In this document: positions 1 to 10,478 of the stretch, in pieces
Numbering within the stretch: position 1 is the stretch's first letter
How the letters are laid out: each line of letters starts with the position of its first letter
NCBI GenBank assembly: GCA_021234155.1
Contig: JAJEKV010000042.1
Span: forward strand, 857,864-921,863
DNA: 64,000 nucleotides
Origin: Isoetes taiwanensis
Taxonomy: Eukaryota; Streptophyta; Lycopodiopsida; Isoetales; Isoetaceae
Direction of reading: 5' to 3'
Position numbers and translations under genes: made by a program
Notes under the pieces: generated by a model
Told to the model about the DNA's origin: nothing
What the model saw: only the letters and a program-made list of their open reading frames with translations
Database searches by the model: none

Positions 1-2473
1 GTGATTCTATTTCTGCAACTTCTGTATCCAGATCTATGATATCTTCAGTACTGTCTTGCACATCGCCTGCTTCAATATCTTTGTTATCTTCTTCATCTGA
101 CTCATCTATTTCTATGATATTGTCATGTACAGGTTTTGTTTTGGAGGCGTCTCCTTTCCCAGGCTTATGTTTATACAATGAAAACTCATCAAATTTTACA
201 TCCCTGCTTATAACAATTTTATGAGCATCTGGCACATACATTCTGTAAGCTTTAGACTCTTCGTCATATCCCACAAGATATGCCAATTTAGCCCTATCGT
301 CCAACTTTTTCCTTTTTTCTTTTGGAATGTGTACATACCCTAAGCATCCATACGCCTTGAACATCCCATAATCTTCAGCATCATATGTATTATGCCACAA
401 CTGATCTGGAATATTTCCATCTATACTAGCAGATGGAAGTTTATTTTGGATAAGATATGCAGTTTTTTGTGCTTCTTCCCAAAATGAATTCGGTAGGCCA
501 GCATGCTTGAGCATTGCTCTCACCGCATTCATAACAGTTCGATTCTTTCTTTCCGCAACTCCATTCTGTTGGGGTGAATACACACAGGTTAGTTGCTGTT
601 TGATTCCCCTAATTTTGCAGTAATTTTTGAACTCGTTCGATACAAATTCACCCCCCCTGTTGGTTCTTAAACATTTCAATTTCCTTCCTGTTTGTCTCTC
701 AACTTCATTCACATAAATTTTGAAGGCTTCGAATGCTTGAAATTTTGAGGATAAACAGTAGCACTTCCCTTTTCGACTGTAGTCATCTACAAAGGAGACA
801 AAATATCTTTTACCTGTTCTTCCCCTCACATTTAAAGGCCTACAAATGTCTGCATGTATCAATTCTAGTATACTAGTGGCTCTTTTTGCAGATTTAGGAA
901 AGGGTAGTCGGGTGATTTTTCCAAGTAGACACCCTTGACATAAGAAACTACTGCATCCATCATCTGAACATTGTATTAAGCCTTTCTTCCTCATGAACTT
1001 AATATTATTCACATTCACATGAGCTAATCTGTTATGCCAGAGTTTAGTGTCAGGACATGAGACTACATTTATATTATTTGCACTTGAGGATCCATTTGTG
1101 AACTGAAATAATTTGCCCACTCGTTTAGCAAAAAACTTGATTTTATTTCCAAGCAACACTTTACATCCCATCTTTTCAAATACAAGCTTGAATCCAAGAT
1201 CCACAAGCTGGCTGACCGAAATCAGATTTTTAACTAATGTAGGAACACACAGTACATTCTCTACGTCTACTATTTTTCCATCAAGATCAAACAGTTGCAG
1301 CAGTCCATTCCCTTCCACCTTTTGTAAGTCACCATTTCCCAGTTGAACATGAGTGGTTGAGCTATCTTTAATGTCTTTGAGGATGTCCGTAGATCCTACT
1401 ACGGTTCTTTCTGCTCCACTATCAACGACAAAGACATTCGCATCATGATCATTTTCAGGTTTTAAAACATAAGTGGAAAAAATTGAACTGTGTTTTACCT
1501 CCTCTTCTAGATTTTTGTCTGTCTCATATTCCTGAGCCAGATTGATTCCTGCTTTCCGTCCGTGTCCTCTTTCCCTATTCCCTCGACCACTTCTTCCCTT
1601 ACCTCTTCCTCTTGGCATCGGACATTCATGTGACATATGTCCCCTTCCTCCACACGTGAAGCAACTAATTTCTTTGCTTGCAAGCTTTGGGCAGTTCCAC
1701 TTGAGATGCCCCATCTCGTGACAATAATAGCAAGGTCCAACTTCTGATTTTCTTTTTTGGCTTCCTTGCCTAATATCCGCAGAACTTGACTTTCCCTTGT
1801 CCTTGTATCTGCCTACATACAACACTTATGTAGTCTCTTCCTCATTCTCATTGATCACCCCTTTTTGCTCTAATTCAGTTCTGACCATTCTTTCTGCATG
1901 GTCCTTATCCCTTGCCACATTTCTAATTAGCACAGCCAGATTTTCATACCTTGACACTGCTCGTGCAATAGCATTTATCTGAGCTTGCTCATTCATAGCA
2001 GCCCCTGCTGCTTCTAAATCTGCAAAAGTCACATCCATTTTACCAAAAAACTCACCTATATCCATATCTTCTTCAAATTTCATTTGCCTCAGCTCCTTCT
2101 CCAGCACGTCTAACTGAGAGGATGATTTCACCTCATATTTGTTCACCAAATAATCCCACATCTCCTTCGGGCTAAGTTTTCTTAATTTAAGCAAAATGCT
2201 CGGCCCAACCTTACTTGTAATAATTCCTTTGGCACGTATTACTTTAGTATCAATTGACTCAGAAGTATCAGAAGTACCTTTACTTGAAGACCCACTTGAT
2301 GCCTTTTCTCCTTCGACTTTCACTTTTGGAGTTTCTGCCCCTGTGCTTACAAGCTCCCACAGACCTTCTTCAAGCAAAATATTCTGAATTTTTTCCTTCC
2401 AAACTTGGAACCCAGATCCACCCTTGTATACTTCAACTCCGCTCAGTAAGGATGCTCCAAATCTCGTTGACAT
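1..2473 (-). pseudogene. copia gag-pol (gag, protease, integrase), partial, with a stop and a lost catalytic Asp
   Basis: The likely start is the ATG at 2473, 25 bases past the primer-binding region; an ATG at 2533 lies inside the LTR and was not used. A UBN2-type gag domain fills about the first 200 residues. An in-frame TAA (1826-1828) follows, and the same frame then reads on: two CCHC knuckles (CYYCHEMGHLKWNC and CFTCGGRGHMSHEC, about 1665-1735), protease DSGA near 1415-1423, the GAG-pre-integrase HHCC region (LWHNRLAH, near 1040), and the integrase core with HAD (about 850) and FVDDYSR. The codons I checked at 1738, 1423, 850, 661 and 55 share one frame. At 661 the usual (S/T)DNGGEF motif reads TNRGGEF, so the second catalytic aspartate is Asn. 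The glutamate motif (NGVAERKNR) remains. The TAA and the Asp loss make this copy inactive by itself. Confidence 0.88.
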
Positions 2474-2481
2474 GGTGAGAA

Positions 2482-2496
2482 GTAGCTCTGATACCA
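2482..2496 (-). other. primer-binding site (initiator tRNA-Met type)
   Basis: On the minus strand this reads TGGTATCAGAGCTAC, complementary to the 3' end of plant initiator tRNA-Met, the standard copia primer. It lies two bases inside the LTR edge and just before gag. Confidence 0.88.
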
Positions 2497-2498
2497 GA

Positions 2499-2916
2499 TG
2501 TTGGAAAATTGAGTTCAAAGAAATATATTTCAATGATCACTTGCTAGACTTAGGCACCTTCGGTTTATTTAATTTCATAGACTTGGCACAAATCCGAATA
2601 TCGAACATACCATAGACACAATTTTAATTCATTCAGTGCACTGTAACAAAGGATCGGGATGCAACTGGATGCAACTCCAACTTACACTAGTGCCGAGAGC
2701 CCAAGCGATCCGGCTTGTTGGCAATCTTCTCCACTTTTTCTTTCATCAATCCGGCTTGTTTTTCTTTCGATTCTCCCTCTCTTTTTATCCTTCGAAAAAT
2801 CTCCACCGAGCTAGTAGTTACTAATTTTAACTTCAAATTCATATCCAAAGGAAAAGTCCTAGCCCATCTTGTAGTGAACAAGTTTGTATTCCATGAATTT
2901 GCCATGAGTTTCAACA
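2499..2916 (-). repeat. probable 5' LTR of the copia element
   Basis: The sequence next to the primer-binding site begins TGTTGG on the plus strand, the usual end of a copia LTR. The far end is set at a TCAACA (2911-2916), giving about 418 bp. The partner LTR is outside the window, so this limit is not confirmed. Confidence 0.5.
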
Positions 2917-3052
2917 GAAAGGAGATGTTAATGCATCAATATAGTCTATAGTTACAATAACTTCTATTTTAACATCGGCAATGCATTATGTACAATGTCA
3001 GTAGAGGCAGCACTGGCAACTATTTCAACTTGATTTGGTTAAATAAAACTTC

Positions 3053-3841
3053 CATTAGGGCGGATTTGGGGTCTCAAAATGGCCTCGAAAGAAAAATTCC
3101 ATGTCATATTTTCTCTTGCTTATTACTTGTACTTTCCTTCTCTGTGGTAAGACGTTAAACTGCCACACCCAAGGTCACGGGTTCAACGCCTCGTTGTGAA
3201 AGTGGCCATGCAATGTAAAGTTGGCGGGGGAAGGACCCACTTCAGCAATGTAAAGTGGTGGGGGCAGGACCCATCGGGTGTGTTGTAAAGTGTCACATGT
3301 CCGATAGGATGCTGCCTTGTGGCGTGACGTTAAAATCTCTTCTTCTTCTCTTTAATCGCAATAAATACTCAAAAAGTAACTTCATCAATTAGTTTTTGGG
3401 CCATAACTTTTGATTCATAGCTTCAAATCGCAAGATTTTTGTTTCATTGAATGCGGAATCAAAAGATCTATCCAACAGTATATGGATTGAATGTATTTTA
3501 ATCTAATTTAAAACGAGAAAAAACCTGGTTTTTTGCATTTTTTTAGTCTTTCCTTTTATCAAAAGCATATCAAAACTATGCTCATTGGAAAGATCTCGCC
3601 ATGGGCTATCCAACGCAACAAACGGCGTGCAATTTGGACATCACAATCACAAGTATATAGCCAAAAAACGATGCATTTGAGTCAAAAAGTGCAATTATTA
3701 CAGTACTATTTATTGCAAAAGTGCCACGTAATACTGATTTTCATTTTGAATTCCTCTCTTTCATTGGCTTGAAGGTACTATGACGTGGATATTAGAAATT
3801 AAAGTTAAGGGCCATTTTGAGACCCCAAATCCGCCCTAATG
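3053..3841. mobile_element. non-autonomous DNA transposon with perfect 32-bp terminal inverted repeats
   Basis: Bases 3053-3084 and 3810-3841 are exact reverse complements over 32 bp (core GGGCGGATTTGGGG). They bound 789 bp with no transposase. If the true end is GGGCGG, a TA lies outside each end (3056-3057 and 3837-3838), which would suit a TA target duplication of Tc1/mariner (Stowaway) type, but the symmetry continues past it, so the superfamily is undecided. A tRNA-derived SINE sits inside. Confidence 0.8.
3125..3350 (+). mobile_element. tRNA-derived SINE-like insert
   Basis: A box-A-like stretch (TGTGGTAAGACG, near 3143) is followed about 40 bases later by a box B (GGTTCAACGCC, 3180-3190), the internal RNA polymerase III promoter layout of tRNA-derived SINEs. 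The body holds two near copies of a CAATGTAAAG...GGACCCA unit (3211-3242 and 3245-3279) and ends in a T/C-rich tail. It resembles plant Au-like SINEs. The 5' limit is approximate. Confidence 0.55.
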
Positions 3842-4035
3842 ATGTGACCTTGAGAAGATCTTTGAGGTATAGATGCGAAGACTGTTTACTTTGTTGTGCA
3901 AGTTAAGTTCAAACTTGATATTGGAAAAGATCCAATGGTTTCTCTTATTATCATGCCATGGTTTTATAACTATAACTGACCGATATTCACATGGTTTTCA
4001 ATAAATTGTTTTAGCATATAAAAATAGTTTCTAGT
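3351..4035. other. non-coding remainder of the TIR element and its right flank
   Basis: AT-rich sequence. I see no gene, and the short reading frames here do not resemble any protein I know. Confidence 0.6.
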
Positions 4036-4260
4036 AAAGTCGAATCTAAGAGAACATCAAAAGAAGTAAAAAGGGAATCTAAGCGAATCTAAGTAAATCT
4101 CATAAGATCTTCAAGAATCGAGAAAGCCTTTGAGAATCTAAAGCAATTTTGACGAAACCTTAACGAATCTGGAGAAATCTAGAGGAATCTACAAAATTCT
4201 AGATAGAATCTTGGAGAATCTAGAGAAATCTTGAAGCAGCCTTAGAGAATCTACAAGAAC
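4036..4260. repeat. degenerate GAATCT minisatellite, forward orientation
   Basis: Repeated variants of GAATCTAAG and GAGAATCTAGAG occur about every 12-25 bases. This is the same sequence type as the large array at 25.6-28.25 kb. No coding meaning. Confidence 0.75.
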
Positions 4261-4662
4261 CGCAGGAAAATATTTGAAAATATAGGTACGACAGGAGGAA
4301 TATACTAAAACTAGAGCGTGCACCATAATGATACGCCAGTCCACTTGCACCATAGCAATTTGCGCTGTAGGATGTACAGAATACTATTGGTTTCACATAA
4401 CCACTAAACATGATGTCATCCTCGGAACATATTTGTTAACTTCCATGTGTGTGCTTTTGAACTGTTTAGAAATGTGTCGGCTATGAGGTAATAGCAACAC
4501 CTTACACTATAGGTCATTGACTGAACAATGCGTTGAATGACATGTCATGCTAATACTATTGATTAAACTCAATTACCTAACAACAAGTACTCAAACTAAA
4601 TTCCATAGACTCGTAAACAATTTCGTCATTGTTGATGTTTGAAGAATGTCCTATAGTTTTTG

Positions 4663-4790
4663 TTGGATTCCTTAAGGTTCTACAAAGATTCCTCTAAGCA
4701 AAGATTTCCCTACATTTTTAACGTTCTATAAAGATTCCGTAAATTCCCTAAGGTTCTAAGAAGATTCCCTTAGATTGTTAAGATCCTATT
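4663..4790. repeat. degenerate GATTCC minisatellite, reverse orientation
   Basis: AGATTCC and GTTCTA repeats are the reverse complement of the unit at 4036-4260. The two short arrays face each other across about 400 bases. Confidence 0.65.
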
Positions 4791-6631
4791 AGCCCATGTA
4801 GAAGCAGTAAGGACCAAATGTTTTGAAGACATGAGGTAGCCTTCATTATCTAGCGTTTATTAATTGTTGACTTCTCCATTTGTACCTAGAATAAATGGTC
4901 CTAAGGTTGTCCTCATGTCTGTGCAAAGTTGACAATTAAAAGGAGTTTCTTGTATCATCTGAAGGATATATTCCAACCAAATGCCACCAATGGGAAAGTT
5001 CTACCATATTGACCCATTGCATTTTTAAATGATTGCTTTGCATCTATAATCCAATCAATATTATCTATTTTAACATCTTCAAAACGAAACGTCTATGAAA
5101 GGAGATGGCTAAAAATATCTTTTAGCAAGTCATGTTGGTTCGTTGGAGGCACATGTTATTACAATGTCTCACATTTCATATTCTGATTCCCACAAATGCT
5201 GGCAAATACTACAACAATTATTACATAAATGTACTTATAACATTGATAATTAGTTTTCAAAATGCTACTAAAATAGTTCTCAATTTATCAAATGTTGGAT
5301 GTTGACATGTTTGCAAATTATTACACATGTTAGGAACAAATGCAAGTGTTCAAGTGTAAAATGTGTGCGGCAAACCTTGAGCAAACCTTGAAGATTACTT
5401 GCACGATAATGTATTCAGTAACCACACATATGCTGGAAATGAAAGTATATTCTGCTCGTATTCCAACAATATTCACCATGAATCAAGCATGTAACAATAT
5501 CGAAGTGACTCAAAAACAAACAAAATAATACATCATGAATGTCCACGCCCTGCCTAATATACCAGCTTAAGGGCTTGCAAGAAAAAACATTCAATCTCAA
5601 ATTGAATATTGGAGAATGCTGCAAAGCTACACAATTAGTGCAATATTATATTGAGTTAAATTACTAATGAAGGCTTCATTGATGCCCAGTTACTTCAACT
5701 ATTACAATGTGCATGCGCAATTTACTTCAACTTAAACAAAATACATGCGCAATATAGTAACGACAATGCTTATGAAAATGGAAAACATCTATGACCACTA
5801 TCTTTGCTGAAGGAATAACGTGTAGAGCCTCCATCAAATTGAAGCAATGGTATCTAAGAGTCTGCTTTGTATAGTAGAGGGCAAGCTATCTAATGTTACA
5901 TGACAAAGGAATAGAACCTCGAATGTTTCAGATATTCATAATTCATCGTACTTACTTGATCAAAAGTCTGAAATCAACGTGGTTGCATGCCACAAATTTG
6001 GACCATATGCCCGCAAAAGTACAACCTGTAGATAATAATTAAATACCTTAGAATAGATTTCAACATGCTTCTGTAAGAATGCATGCTTTTCAGTGGCCAT
6101 TTCTAAAATAAATTCATATTTTCAGCTTATAGATGTTTGATAGCATTTCTTTGTAGCTCAAAGACAAAATAATGCAGATAGGAAGTAGTACAACACCACC
6201 GAAATTTTCTTACAGGATGACTGCAACAAAGTCTTATTTCCAACAAACTTTATACTTCAAAACCTAATAAAATAAACCAAAAAGAACACATGAGAATAAA
6301 AATGTAATAACATTTACCCCCAAAAATTTGGAGCTTTTACATACAACAGAATCAGGCCCGAAGTTAAAAAATCAAATAAAAACTTGACCCAGAAGAGGAG
6401 TTGGACATATCTTCTGCACCGCCAGGGTAAATGGTAAATATGTGATAAACTGGAATAGATAAATCACGTTTGTGGCATATTCTTCTCAGAACTCTTATAT
6501 GCACGCATCATCCTAAGCATTTCCATCATTTTGCCATATATTGCCACACCAACAAAAAAACTTACAGCTAACAAAAACTTCAGAGGACAACACCATCCGG
6601 CGTAATAAAATAATGTTGTACAAGAAATTTA
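4791..6631. other. AT-rich intergenic DNA without a recognised feature
   Basis: No coding region, RNA gene or mobile-element end could be supported here. The short open frames at 5340-5624 are AT-rich and unlike known proteins. Confidence 0.6.
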
Positions 6632-6655
6632 TCGCGGCGGCCTTGGCCGCCGCGA
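6632..6655. repeat. GC-rich perfect hairpin
   Basis: An 11-base arm TCGCGGCGGCC (6632-6642) and its exact complement (6645-6655) are separated by TT. The sequence on both sides is strongly AT-rich. Confidence 0.8.
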
Positions 6656-7028
6656 ACATTTCTTTGGTTCCATACTCGTGATTGGACCTACTCTTAATGT
6701 TCAAGGTTTAGTAGCGAAATACTTGTGTAGTAACGAATTTTTGTTAGACGAATTTGTTCAGCTCAAAACAGTTTGTTTGCAAGGTTTGTATTGTTTCCTG
6801 GGCTTGTTAATGTTGCACAAAGTGGAAATGTAATTTAGAGCACGTAGACCAATCTAAATGTTTTCTGGCGTTTTATTATAGAAGATTAAATTGTATCTGA
6901 ATCATGACCAATAGAATTATACAATTTTCAAGAGGGCCAAATACATTACATAACGTTGATTCAAATGGGATTTTATTCCATTTCTATCTTTGTCTAGTCT
7001 ACGGTTTAAATACAACCCTAAAAAACGA

Positions 7029-7208
7029 TCGTCTTATTTAACAACCATGGTCATGTTTGAACCAGCATGAAATAAAAGAAACTCTGTGTATTTTTTCCTT
7101 CCATGTGGCTTTAACATCACTCACGAAAAAATTGGTTGTCCACAAAAAGCTCGTGTATTTTGTTTTGTTCAAACATGACTGTGGTTGATAAATAAATAAG
7201 ACGCTCGT
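7029..7208. mobile_element. palindromic MITE, copy 1
   Basis: The 180-bp segment has long inverted ends (TTTAACAACC...GTCATGTTTGAAC inward from the left and its complement from the right). It is closely similar to 46655-46836. The flanks carry imperfect direct repeats (CTAAAAAACGA at 7018 and CTAAAAAAACCGA at 7209), compatible with a target duplication of roughly 10 bp as made by Mutator-like transposases. Confidence 0.75.
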
Positions 7209-8413
7209 CTAAAAAAACCGAAATGGATACCTAAGACAAATGAATGTTTTGGACTTGAAATCATGAAGATAAAGACCACCTTCAAATAGATCAATCTCAA
7301 ATTGTTCATAAGAGAACACAAAAAACTTTTTTTTTGGGGGGGAGGGGGGGTGGATAGAGATATTATCATGCTTAGTGATGATAATATCTTTGCAAATTTG
7401 AGTGATGATAATATCTTTGCAAATTCGGCTTGCATTAATCTCTTCAAGAAAATTGAAAAAGAATGAGCAGGATTCAAAAGCCCTTATTATCTCTATGATC
7501 GATGATGAGCTTGCATTTGCATTTGCCTCCTCTTTTGAGAGATCAACAATGCATGTGGTTGAAGCAACCAAAAACTTTCATCAAATTCAGTGTTTAATGC
7601 CACAGAAATTACAAAGCTGTTGTTTATTGAAGCTTGTTCTTGAGCACTAGCAATGCAAAATAGATATCTGAGTGAATCAACCTGTAAATAGGGCTTCTAG
7701 TACAGCAAACATAAAGTAAATCTGCTATCATATTTCATACACCAGTTGTTGGTAAATGCAGCATGTACCACCACTAATTCGTCTTCAAGAGCTTGGCCAT
7801 CGGAAATGGGTTTCTTGTAAGTTTTGTTGCAATTTTTCTTTTAGATTCTGCCTCTTTTCCGCTTGTTCATAGTACATAGGCCGGAATTGGTCAAGATAGG
7901 ATTGGAGCGGCTTTTAGATTGCAGAGGATTGGTTGAAACACAGCCTTGGTTGAAATTGCCATAGGCAATTTACATTTGGCATGAAATATACGTAACAGAG
8001 GTGATCGATTCGTAGGAATTTTTGCAGATCCTGTTAAAAGTTCTTCTGATCAAAAACCACTTTGGTAAAAGCAGCTGTAGATCGATTAAACCCTTCTACG
8101 CATGAAAAAAAATGCGGACACATTTGATTAGAAAAAGGGAAAGTCAGAGACTTTACTGATACTCTAAACCCTACTATATATAGCATGCCTTTTATTCATT
8201 CAACCCAGTAGTCGATTACTTTTGTTCTTCCGGATTACAGACTGCTGAATAGAAGCCGATTCAAAGAAATAGTTACAAATTTGATTAAACCCCTTTTCAT
8301 AGATCTGCAGCATAGAAACAGAGTAGACAGAACATATTTTTATGCCTGATTTTTGCACAGCGAATCAAACCGACATTTAGACGATATTATTTCTTCTCCG
8401 ACAGACCCATCAG
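7209..8413. other. intergenic DNA, possible promoter near 8170
   Basis: AT-rich DNA with a G-rich run near 7336. A TATA-like ACTATATATAGC at about 8170 lies roughly 240 bases before the short reading frame at 8414; nothing else supports a promoter. Confidence 0.4.
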
Positions 8414-8668
8414 ATGAGGAACCCTGCGAATGCTGGTTCCATCAAAAACTACCACAATCCTAGCGCCATTAGAACACTTGGGCAAAAGCTCGAAGAAGCA
8501 AGGCTATGCCGTAATGCTTTTCTTAGAACATTAGCACAGCTAGTAACAACTATGGATGCATTTCATGCTAAGAATCGACACCCAAGAAGATGTAAAGGAA
8601 AATTTACCATGTGTGATGTGCTCCAAGTAAGCAGGGAACGAAATGAAATAAGCTGTGACATCTTTTAG
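8414..8668 (+). CDS. hypothetical short ORF, 84 aa
   Basis: It starts with ATG and codes for 84 residues. The first 60 are balanced and helix-prone, with basic stretches (KNRHPRRCKGK near residue 54). I do not recognise a family. It follows a TATA-like sequence near 8170 and precedes the Helitron-like terminus at 8829. It could be a chance frame or a gene fragment. Confidence 0.18.
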   Translation: MRNPANAGSIKNYHNPSAIRTLGQKLEEARLCRNAFLRTLAQLVTTMDAFHAKNRHPRRCKGKFTMCDVLQVSRERNEISCDIF

Positions 8669-8828
8669 CAACCCAAATGTCTCAATTTTCTTGCATATCT
8701 AACTATTGGGCAGTCCGTATGTATCAGACAAATTTGTTTCAGACCAAACGTCTGTGTAATGCCATTGCAGTAATCATATTTTAATAGGTGCACTTTAGAT
8801 GCACTGTCCTCTTACATTTTACCATGTA

Positions 8829-8858
8829 CTAGAAATGTGTGCCCGGCTATGCCGGGCA
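8829..8858 (-). mobile_element. probable Helitron 3' terminus
   Basis: On the minus strand the sequence forms a perfect 8-base stem TGCCCGGC/GCCGGGCA with a 3-base loop (8840-8858), then 11 bases ending in CTAG, followed by T. A hairpin about 10-12 bases before a terminal CTRR, with insertion between A and T, is the defining Helitron 3' end. The 5' TC end, expected at higher coordinates, was not located. Confidence 0.55.
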
Positions 8859-9984
8859 TTAGTCGTTTACGTGCGGAATGGTTAAATTTAAGGGAGTTTG
8901 TATTAAGACATGTAAATATCCGGGAAAAAAAAAACTTCTGTAAATGTAGTCATGATATAGATGTAATGAAGTATGAATTATGATGGATTTATGGTTTAGA
9001 GATGGTGAGCATTACCTCTAACACATGGAATGAGTAAAAGTAATGGAAAGCATGGAGTGGAACTTACGCAGTAGGCGCATAGAGAAAATTAGTTTAGGAA
9101 TGCCTTTTAATTCCTTGTGTCTTTTGAATTTTCTAATTCCTAAATTCTCATTGATAAAACAAAATCGCATTCTTCACGCACAATCAATTGCATAAAAGAA
9201 ATATTATATTTAGGCTTCCTAAAAAGAATTGTAATATTTGTCCAACACGATTATGATGGCTTGAAAGTAAAGCCAATATTTCTAAGAGCAAGCAATTGAT
9301 TCCATTTTTCCACATAGGTTGCTACAAACATGTTTGTTTACTATGCTTGATTTATTACATTAACAAAAGGTGCACTTGAGATCATTGTTGTCTTATATAA
9401 TAAACATTGACAATAATTGTCTATGGTCATTACCTTCAATTAAAAATTGCAACTACAATGCATTTGGGATCTTTCATATACACTTGCGTCACGATGAAAA
9501 CCTCGTTCTAGGATGGACTTTCAAGCAGCGAGTGCAATAATTACAATTTATACATTATTCTACAATGGTTCTACATACGGCTACTTATTGAAATCCTTTC
9601 ATAGCTTCGAAATGCATTGATAGTTGGCTAAACAATACCGTTGTTGCTAAACCCCCAACAATTAATAAAAACTCTCATGAATGGTTTTTTGGATTCTTTG
9701 GATTTTCAATCTCAATACATTCGGGACCAGAACTTGGTCTCCAATGGTGGTTTTGCAACAATTTGGGGTCCAATGATGATATTGCAACTTTGATGCAGTT
9801 ATATGATTATTGAATGTTTTAAATTTAGAAGTTTTTAAACCGTATCATTTTATCAATGATTTGAGTCCTTTTAAATATAGAAGTTTAAATATAGAATGAC
9901 TTAGGAGTAGGAACTAACAACACATGGTAATTTCCATCGTGTTAAAAGAAGAACGATTCTAGCACCATAAGTCATCCTACCAGC
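8859..9984. other. AT-rich DNA, possibly inside the Helitron
   Basis: No coding region could be supported. If 8829 is a Helitron end on the minus strand, this stretch is internal to it. Confidence 0.4.
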
Positions 9985-10478
9985 ATAATTCATGATAAGA
10001 CCCTAAACCGGGTGGAGCTTGACCCTGACTTGGTTAACCATAAGCCTTGTTCATATGAACCTGATTGGTTATATCCCCTAGCTGGTTGCTGGTACCTCCA
10101 TAATAGCATCAAGAGAACCTGTATTACCTTGAGAAGGTTGTTGTGTCTGGCCCTGCTGAGAATATGAATCATAAGATCCAGGCTGGGATTGCTGAGTAGA
10201 TGCCAGTGCTGGAGGAACCTTACCAGCAGCTATAGATGTAGGGGAACGTTGGTCCCATCCTTAGCTATACCCACCAGGTGCTTGGTCCTGTCCTGAGCTA
10301 TAGCCACCAGGTGTTGTGTGGTTATAACCACCATATTGCTACCAGGGGGTACTGCTCAAGCTCCTCCTGGATAGCCATACCCTTGCAGATGCATAGGTGG
10401 AGGTGGAGGTCCCAATGCTGTGGTGGACCAGGCCGCCTATATCCTTGCAGATTATAACCCCCACTCATTTGCGGCTGA
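9985..10478 (-). pseudogene. fragment of a KH/FUBP-like RNA-binding protein tail
   Basis: Read on the minus strand in shifting frames, this gives a tail rich in Gly, Tyr, Gln and Pro: QPQMSGGYNLQGY, GYGYPGGA, TTPGGYSSGQDQAPGGYS, SQPGSYDSYSQQGQTQQPSQ and GGYNQSGSYEQG. This composition, with repeated GGY(S/N) and GWDQ-like units, resembles the C-terminal region of plant FUBP-type KH-domain proteins that bind RNA or single-stranded DNA. Several stops and frameshifts break it. No KH domain (GxxG) was found upstream. Other Gly/Tyr/Gln-rich RNA-binding proteins remain possible. It lies on the same strand as the Helitron-like terminus at 8829 and may be a captured fragment. Confidence 0.45.

Larger units (their letters stand above)
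1..2916 (-). mobile_element. Ty1/copia LTR retrotransposon, 5' part
   Basis: The element lies on the minus strand. From right to left the window shows a probable LTR (2499-2916), a primer-binding site beside it, gag with two zinc knuckles, protease, and the integrase zinc-binding and catalytic domains. Protease and integrase come before any reverse transcriptase, which is the Ty1/copia order. Reverse transcriptase, RNase H and the 3' LTR would lie beyond the left edge. The right limit at 2916 is provisional: it rests on a TGTTGG-like start paired with a TCAACA end, and no target duplication can be checked. Confidence 0.9.
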
